Of a stretch of 64,000 nucleotides of DNA, positions 61,391-64,000 are shown in pieces. Below the pieces are notes generated by a model that saw nothing but the letters and a program-made list of their open reading frames with translations, had not been told where the DNA came from and did no database searches. The stretch comes from Marinoscillum sp. 108. Its GTDB lineage: Bacteria > Bacteroidota > Bacteroidia > Cytophagales > Cyclobacteriaceae. The DNA is taken from contig NZ_LR734808.1 in assembly GCF_902506655.1 (NCBI RefSeq), forward strand, positions 1,054,001 through 1,118,000, given 5' to 3'. Numbering within the stretch: position 1 is the stretch's first letter; the number at the start of each line of letters is the position of its first letter. The position numbers were made by a program, and so were the translations under genes.

Positions 61391-63389
61391 AGCTAAATCC
61401 AAGTTTATCAAGTCCGCTTTGCACCTCAGGTGCAGACATAAAGAGGTTCCAGAGCAATCCCGTTCGATGATTTTCGATCATCACCAAAATAGGTCCCTGA
61501 TCAATGGCGATATAGGAGGAGGCTGTCCAGCCTTCTGAAATATTGAAAGCATCGTAGAATCCATATTCGCCCCATAGCTTATCGCCCAGTATATAATAAA
61601 AGTGCCTCATGGCTTCCATGGACTCCTCTGGTGTATATGGGATGGAAGAAATGGCTGCCGTGGGTGTGATCACTCCCAGGTCATTATCTGGAGAATGTGC
61701 GTTATATCCTTCGTGGTTGTCGCTGGCGGTAAGTCCCCAGCTTTGTGCAGAGTAGCCAACAAAGCGTTTAGGGTTGGCCATGCAGTAGGCCCTGTTGATC
61801 AGCGTGTGGTTCACATTCTGATTCCAATAGTTAGCATATTGATCCATGAGGTTTCTCGGATCCAATCCCAGAAAGGAATAATGGGCAAAGAAAAGAGGGC
61901 CACCTTTATCTGACCTCAGGTCCATCTGATACCCATAATAGGACGCTCCCGAGCTATTCACCATGGCACCGTTGCGGGCCCAGCCTGCAGTGTATACCTC
62001 CTGATCGATGGGATGTGTGGGTGAAGCTGCCGCCAGCACATAAACCATGAGGGCTTCGTTCCATCCGGAAATTTTGTGATTCTTCTGCCACCCCACATTG
62101 GGAGACCAGTGCCAGTACAGGACATCCTGTCCATCTTGCGTGTACCAATCCCATTCCACCCCTTCCCACAGGGAATTGATCCGTGCGATCAGGTCTGCTT
62201 CTTCCGGGTGGATGCTGTCCAAATATTGTCTTACGGTAAGCAAGCCCTGCACCATAAAAGAGGTTTCTACCAGATCTCCCCCATCATCGTCGCTACTAAA
62301 ACGGATTACTTTTCCTGAGGTGCCATTCAGCCAATGTGACCAGGCACCATGAAACCGGTCAGATTCTTCATCCAGAAAGGTGATGATCTTATTCAGGCGA
62401 GCCACTCCTTCTTCTCTGGTAATGAAACCACGTTCTATTCCCACGATGATGCCCATCAAACCAAAACCAGATCCGCCGGAAGTGACCGTTTCGCCACTCG
62501 TATTTCGTTCCCGAGCCAAACCACTCACCGGGTGACCAAAGTCCCAGAAATACTTGAAGGTCTGCTCCTGTACCTTGGTGAGCAGGGCTTCGTCTGAAAT
62601 CTCGGGGAATTTCAGCGATGAATCGAGTTCAGTATAAAACGGAAGCTGGTAGCTCTCAAATTTTTTACCTGAAATGGAGGTGAGTGCAGAAGATATGAAG
62701 AGTGAATACCGCTCATAACCCTCCAGGTTTTCAGTAACGGTCATGGTAAACGTGCTGTCGGATGCACCATTGGTGACATTGAATGTCGCCGGAATGCTAC
62801 CACCTGACAGGTTAATGTTGTCTTTTAGCTCTTCCAGGTCCAGCGGATCAGAAAACGTCAGCTGAAAAACTGGCAGACGACTGATGTTAATAATTCTTTG
62901 ATTTTGATCGGGGGATACCCCATCAATGGTGACGCTCGATAATACCATGGGTGGGTTCTCAGTGAGGAAGGTTACCTGAAAACCTTGAAACGTCTCACCT
63001 TCGGCGCCTTTAATGTCTTTGGAAATACTAAGGGTATAAGTGGAGTTGATGGCCAACTCTTCAGAATGAGTGATAGAAATGGTTTTATCACTGTCCAGTA
63101 GCGAAAATGCCAGCTCGACGGCCTGGTCATTTTCATCGGTGAGGGTAATACTGGAAGAAACGGTGCTCTCACTGAGAGTATGAGAAAAACTGAGAATGAT
63201 GCTCTTATCTACAGGCTGAGGTGCCTCAGGGTTTGCCAGCAAATTACTGGTCCCAATCCGCAAAGCAGTCAATTGCATAGTGGCAGGTGTGACACCCCCT
63301 GTGGAGTCGTCTCCGCAACCAGCCAGACTAAAAACAAAAAGGACAACCAATATAATAGGCGCGACGACATGCATACCTTTTTGTATCAT
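61383..63389 (-). CDS. GH144 endo-beta-1,2-glucanase-like lipoprotein with N-terminal Ig-like domains
   Basis: About 668 residues. The signal peptide MIQKGMHVVAPIILVVLFVFSLAGC ends in a lipobox. Two Ig-like (Big_5 type) domains follow (about 30-130 and 135-235): ILSFSHTLSESTVSSSITLTDENDQAV and FQLTFSDPLDLEELKDNINLS. The GH144 barrel starts near LLTKVQEQTFKYFWDFGHPVSGLARERN and keeps the blocks of its neighbour, including DGGDLVETSFMVQGLLTVRQYL and VLYWHWSPNVGWQKNHKISGWNEALMVYVLA. The frame extends to 63425; the ATG at 63389 fits the signal better. Tandem duplication with the 60047 gene is clear. It probably acts on the cell surface. Confidence 0.88.
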   Translation of the reverse strand: MIQKGMHVVAPIILVVLFVFSLAGCGDDSTGGVTPATMQLTALRIGTSNLLANPEAPQPVDKSIILSFSHTLSESTVSSSITLTDENDQAVELAFSLLDSDKTISITHSEELAINSTYTLSISKDIKGAEGETFQGFQVTFLTENPPMVLSSVTIDGVSPDQNQRIINISRLPVFQLTFSDPLDLEELKDNINLSGGSIPATFNVTNGASDSTFTMTVTENLEGYERYSLFISSALTSISGKKFESYQLPFYTELDSSLKFPEISDEALLTKVQEQTFKYFWDFGHPVSGLARERNTSGETVTSGGSGFGLMGIIVGIERGFITREEGVARLNKIITFLDEESDRFHGAWSHWLNGTSGKVIRFSSDDDGGDLVETSFMVQGLLTVRQYLDSIHPEEADLIARINSLWEGVEWDWYTQDGQDVLYWHWSPNVGWQKNHKISGWNEALMVYVLAAASPTHPIDQEVYTAGWARNGAMVNSSGASYYGYQMDLRSDKGGPLFFAHYSFLGLDPRNLMDQYANYWNQNVNHTLINRAYCMANPKRFVGYSAQSWGLTASDNHEGYNAHSPDNDLGVITPTAAISSIPYTPEESMEAMRHFYYILGDKLWGEYGFYDAFNISEGWTASSYIAIDQGPILVMIENHRTGLLWNLFMSAPEVQSGLDKLGFSYE

Positions 63390-63469
63390 GATCTGAAATA
63401 CTTTTATGATTCCTAATGAATCCATGGGTCAGTAAAATGCTCCTGAAGGAGCCAGATAAGAATTAAATT

Positions 63470-63512
63470 AAAAGAAAAAGAGTCAGGAGCCTATGAGAAC
63501 GACTCCTGACTC
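63470..63512 (-). terminator. Terminator/attenuator between the LamG gene and the GH144 genes
   Basis: A 10-bp perfect stem (63480-63489 with 63503-63512) has a 13-base loop. On the minus strand it is followed by a T-rich run (CTTTTTCTTTT, 63480-63470). It sits between the LamG stop at 63538 and the GH144 start, so it can lower expression of the enzymes relative to the upstream binding proteins. Confidence 0.75.
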
Positions 63513-63537
63513 AACCACTATGTAACCACTAACCTAA

Positions 63538-64000
63538 TTAAGGCTTTTCTGCATTGTAAAGCTCAGCTGCCTGAGTAGCAGAGAAAGATGCATGGAATAC
63601 GCGCACGTCATCCATTTGTCCTTTGAAGTGATTGTTGTCCGGGAAACCAACAGGGTTTGCCCAATCATCTGTAACCACTCTGTTTTCGCTACCCTGAATA
63701 AAGCCAAATGCAAGTTTATTACCTGGAGCATCATTGCCATTGTAGGCCACTCCTACTGCATTGTACAGGGCATGAGTCTCTCCATAAAGATTGAAATCCT
63801 GGCTTTTTCTCAACTCACCGTTGATGTAAATCGCACCAATTTTGGTTGCTGCATCGTAGCTCACGATTACATGGGCCCACTTGTCTTTAATGATTGCGGC
63901 AAGACCCCCTGATGCAGAAACATCCTGATCGAAAGTCCATCCCTGCCATCCGAGGTTACCAGTGGTAGACCACCACAAATCCTGAACACCAGTGGTTCCT
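63538..64000 (-). CDS. LamG/concanavalin-like domain protein (partial, cut by right edge)
   Basis: The C-terminal 153 residues of a larger protein; the frame is open to base 64000. The visible part is a LamG-like jelly-roll domain: LWWSTTGNLGWQGWTFDQD, DKWAHVIVSYDAATKIGAIYINGELRKS, the calcium/sugar region VGVAYNGNDAPGNKLAFGFIQG, and the typical end FKGQMDDVRVFHASFSATQAAELYNAE. In glycan loci such proteins are surface glycan-binding lipoproteins next to SusC/SusD pairs. It precedes the GH144-GH3 genes on the same strand, so a SusC/SusD pair probably lies just outside the window. Confidence 0.82.
   Translation of the reverse strand, partial: GTTGVQDLWWSTTGNLGWQGWTFDQDVSASGGLAAIIKDKWAHVIVSYDAATKIGAIYINGELRKSQDFNLYGETHALYNAVGVAYNGNDAPGNKLAFGFIQGSENRVVTDDWANPVGFPDNNHFKGQMDDVRVFHASFSATQAAELYNAEKP

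Noticed and set aside
1-64000. CRISPR arrays, prophage, insertion sequences, rRNA or tRNA genes
   Set aside because: No regularly spaced repeats, integrase or transposase genes, or recognisable structural RNA genes were seen. Gene content and style are uniform.

Overview
The window looks like a chromosomal segment of a member of the Bacteroidota, most likely of the order Cytophagales. The evidence is the family content: alternative complex III with an aa3 oxidase, DUF5683, GSCFA and YtxJ-like proteins, and GH144 glucanases. Promoters match the Bacteroidota consensus TTTG-N19/20-TAnnTTTG, and Shine-Dalgarno sequences are weak. The genus is not determined. I see no rRNA or tRNA gene, CRISPR array, insertion sequence or prophage. 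Gene density is high, and no gene-free stretch exceeds 300 bases.

Bases 1-13,700 (minus strand) hold one respiratory operon. It reads actABCDEF (alternative complex III), ctaC-ctaD (aa3 oxidase subunits II and I), ctaA-ctaB (heme A and heme O synthesis), then a ctaE cut by the left edge. A near-perfect promoter sits just before actA. Quinol is oxidised by complex III, and electrons pass through its c hemes to CuA, heme a and the heme a3/CuB site.

Bases 13,877-20,517 (minus) hold a tightly packed cluster: a serine beta-lactamase-fold hydrolase, a Na+/solute symporter, a GNAT acetyltransferase, an M20 amidohydrolase and two different PLP racemases whose genes overlap. It reads as an uptake and processing route for an acylated or D-amino acid whose substrate I cannot name.

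Bases 20,556-24,259 (plus) hold serine biosynthesis: a phosphoserine phosphatase/phosphoglycerate dehydrogenase fusion and a SerC-like aminotransferase. Between them are a YtxJ-like protein with no cysteine and a probable small RNA gene on the minus strand. Then come a universal stress protein, a MarR regulator, and an ECF sigma factor with a membrane protein, a Spy/CpxP-like protein and a putative barrel (25,941-28,549).

Bases 28,625-50,418 (mostly plus) are housekeeping: pyrG, yidC, parA-parB-DUF5683-dapB-lepB, a Na+/H+ antiporter, ung with a tiny membrane-protein gene (minus), apaG, a methyltransferase, rpsF-rpsR-rplI, GSCFA, a DUF255 protein, priA and two envelope proteins. The yidC-parA gap carries a strong terminator, DnaA-box-like sites, and a promoter with a leader hairpin.

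Bases 50,471-64,000 (minus) hold surE, a secreted protein, ribBA and dnaG. These are followed by an esterase, a sulfatase and a glycan locus with GH3, two tandem GH144 endo-beta-1,2-glucanases and a truncated LamG-domain protein at the right edge. The glycan locus probably takes beta-1,2-glucan to glucose.
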